From a virus: 29,720 bases of DNA. A program made the translations under genes and the position numbers. Shown here one piece after another: positions 29,431 through 29,720 of the stretch (position 1 is the first letter of the stretch; each line of letters opens with the position of its first letter). The notes beneath the pieces are model-generated. The model had not been told where the DNA came from and searched no databases. It worked only from the letters and a program-made list of their open reading frames with translations. The stretch is taken from positions 1 to 29,720 of the IMG/VR virus record IMGVR_UViG_3300037104_000459; one strand, written 5' to 3'.

Positions 29431-29720
29431 GGGGTCACCCCGCTTTCACCGGTGACTGAGCCGGTCAACTGGGGTTTGAAAAAACCGAGCATCCCCCGGC
29501 AGGATTGAAACAGGGTTGCTTTCGCGCGGGCGACCCTAAAGCCATAAGGGCCAACGAACCAGGGAGATGGCACGATTTCAGAGGCATTGAAGCAACCCAC
29601 AATTTCCGCCTCACCCACAATTCCGCCGCGTTCAAGCACCCCCATGTTTGGAATCATTTGCGGCAGATCGATGTTGATAGCCTTGCAGAATTCAAGAGCC
29701 TCGGAGATAAATGGGCTTGG
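29427..29720 (-). CDS. ASCH-domain protein, cut by right edge
   Basis: The frame continues to the window edge and ends at TGA 29427; the ATG at 29657 is internal, because codons beyond it also fit the fold. Visible residues include ISEALEFCKAINIDLPQMIP, RGGIVGEAEIVGCF, SPWFVGPYGFRVARAKATLF and SCRGMLGFFKP. The 'GgIVGeaeivdc...spWf.GpyGf' pattern is typical of the ASCH (PUA-like) fold, which binds RNA or modified nucleotides. N-terminus is missing. Confidence 0.7.
   Translation of the reverse strand, partial: PSPFISEALEFCKAINIDLPQMIPNMGVLERGGIVGEAEIVGCFNASEIVPSPWFVGPYGFRVARAKATLFQSCRGMLGFFKPQLTGSVTGESGVTP

Overview
The window reads as part of a tailed-phage (or prophage) genome of the siphovirus type. 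Genes are tightly packed, nearly all on the minus strand, and very many pairs are joined by 4-base ATGA/GTGA/TTGA overlaps. Head proteins are of the Mu-like lineage (DUF935-type portal, Mu I-type protease with a nested scaffold, major capsid protein), while the tail is long: a tape measure preceded by a lambda G/GT-type pair with an apparent -1 frameshift. GC content is moderately high. Exported proteins rich in Thr/Asn hint at a Verrucomicrobia-like host, but that is an inference from style only. No rRNA or tRNA gene was seen.

Layout, read right to left in the direction of transcription. (1) About 29.7-18.8 kb, early/accessory and replication genes: an ASCH-domain protein (cut by the right edge), a probable ABA-sandwich phage protein, a C5-cytosine DNA methyltransferase, a PAPS-reductase-like protein, a secreted protein, a small membrane protein, a possible origin with DnaA-box-like sites, an HNH protein, a replication-initiator-like protein, a primase-helicase, an AT-hook protein, a HTH protein facing a short tyrosine recombinase (the only clear plus-strand gene), a set of small genes, an HNH nuclease and a PD-(D/E)XK-type nuclease. 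(2) At 18.68-18.71 kb a near-consensus sigma70 promoter points into the late genes. (3) About 18.6-10 kb: small zinc-ribbon genes, a putative head morphogenesis protein, a four-repeat CRISPR array, two small genes, a ParB-methyltransferase fusion, small and large terminase, a HTH protein, the portal, two small genes and the protease/scaffold. (4) About 8.8 kb to the left edge: decoration protein, major capsid protein, head-tail connectors, major tail protein, tail chaperones, tape measure, an exported protein, a small membrane protein and a tail protein cut by the left edge.

The most striking item is at 16445-16697: four identical 36-base repeats with near-palindromic ends, separated by unrelated spacers of 36, 36 and 37 bases, wedged between two late phage genes with no cas gene anywhere in the window. 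This is a phage-borne, cas-less mini-CRISPR array, which could recruit a host effector against competing phages. Other points of interest are the -1 frameshift in the tail chaperone, an internal start that yields the scaffold, a shared AGAAAGA ribosome-binding motif, repeated promoter-leader modules with paired ATGs, a methyltransferase whose C-terminus is built from 12/13-base tandem repeats, and an N-terminally short integrase.
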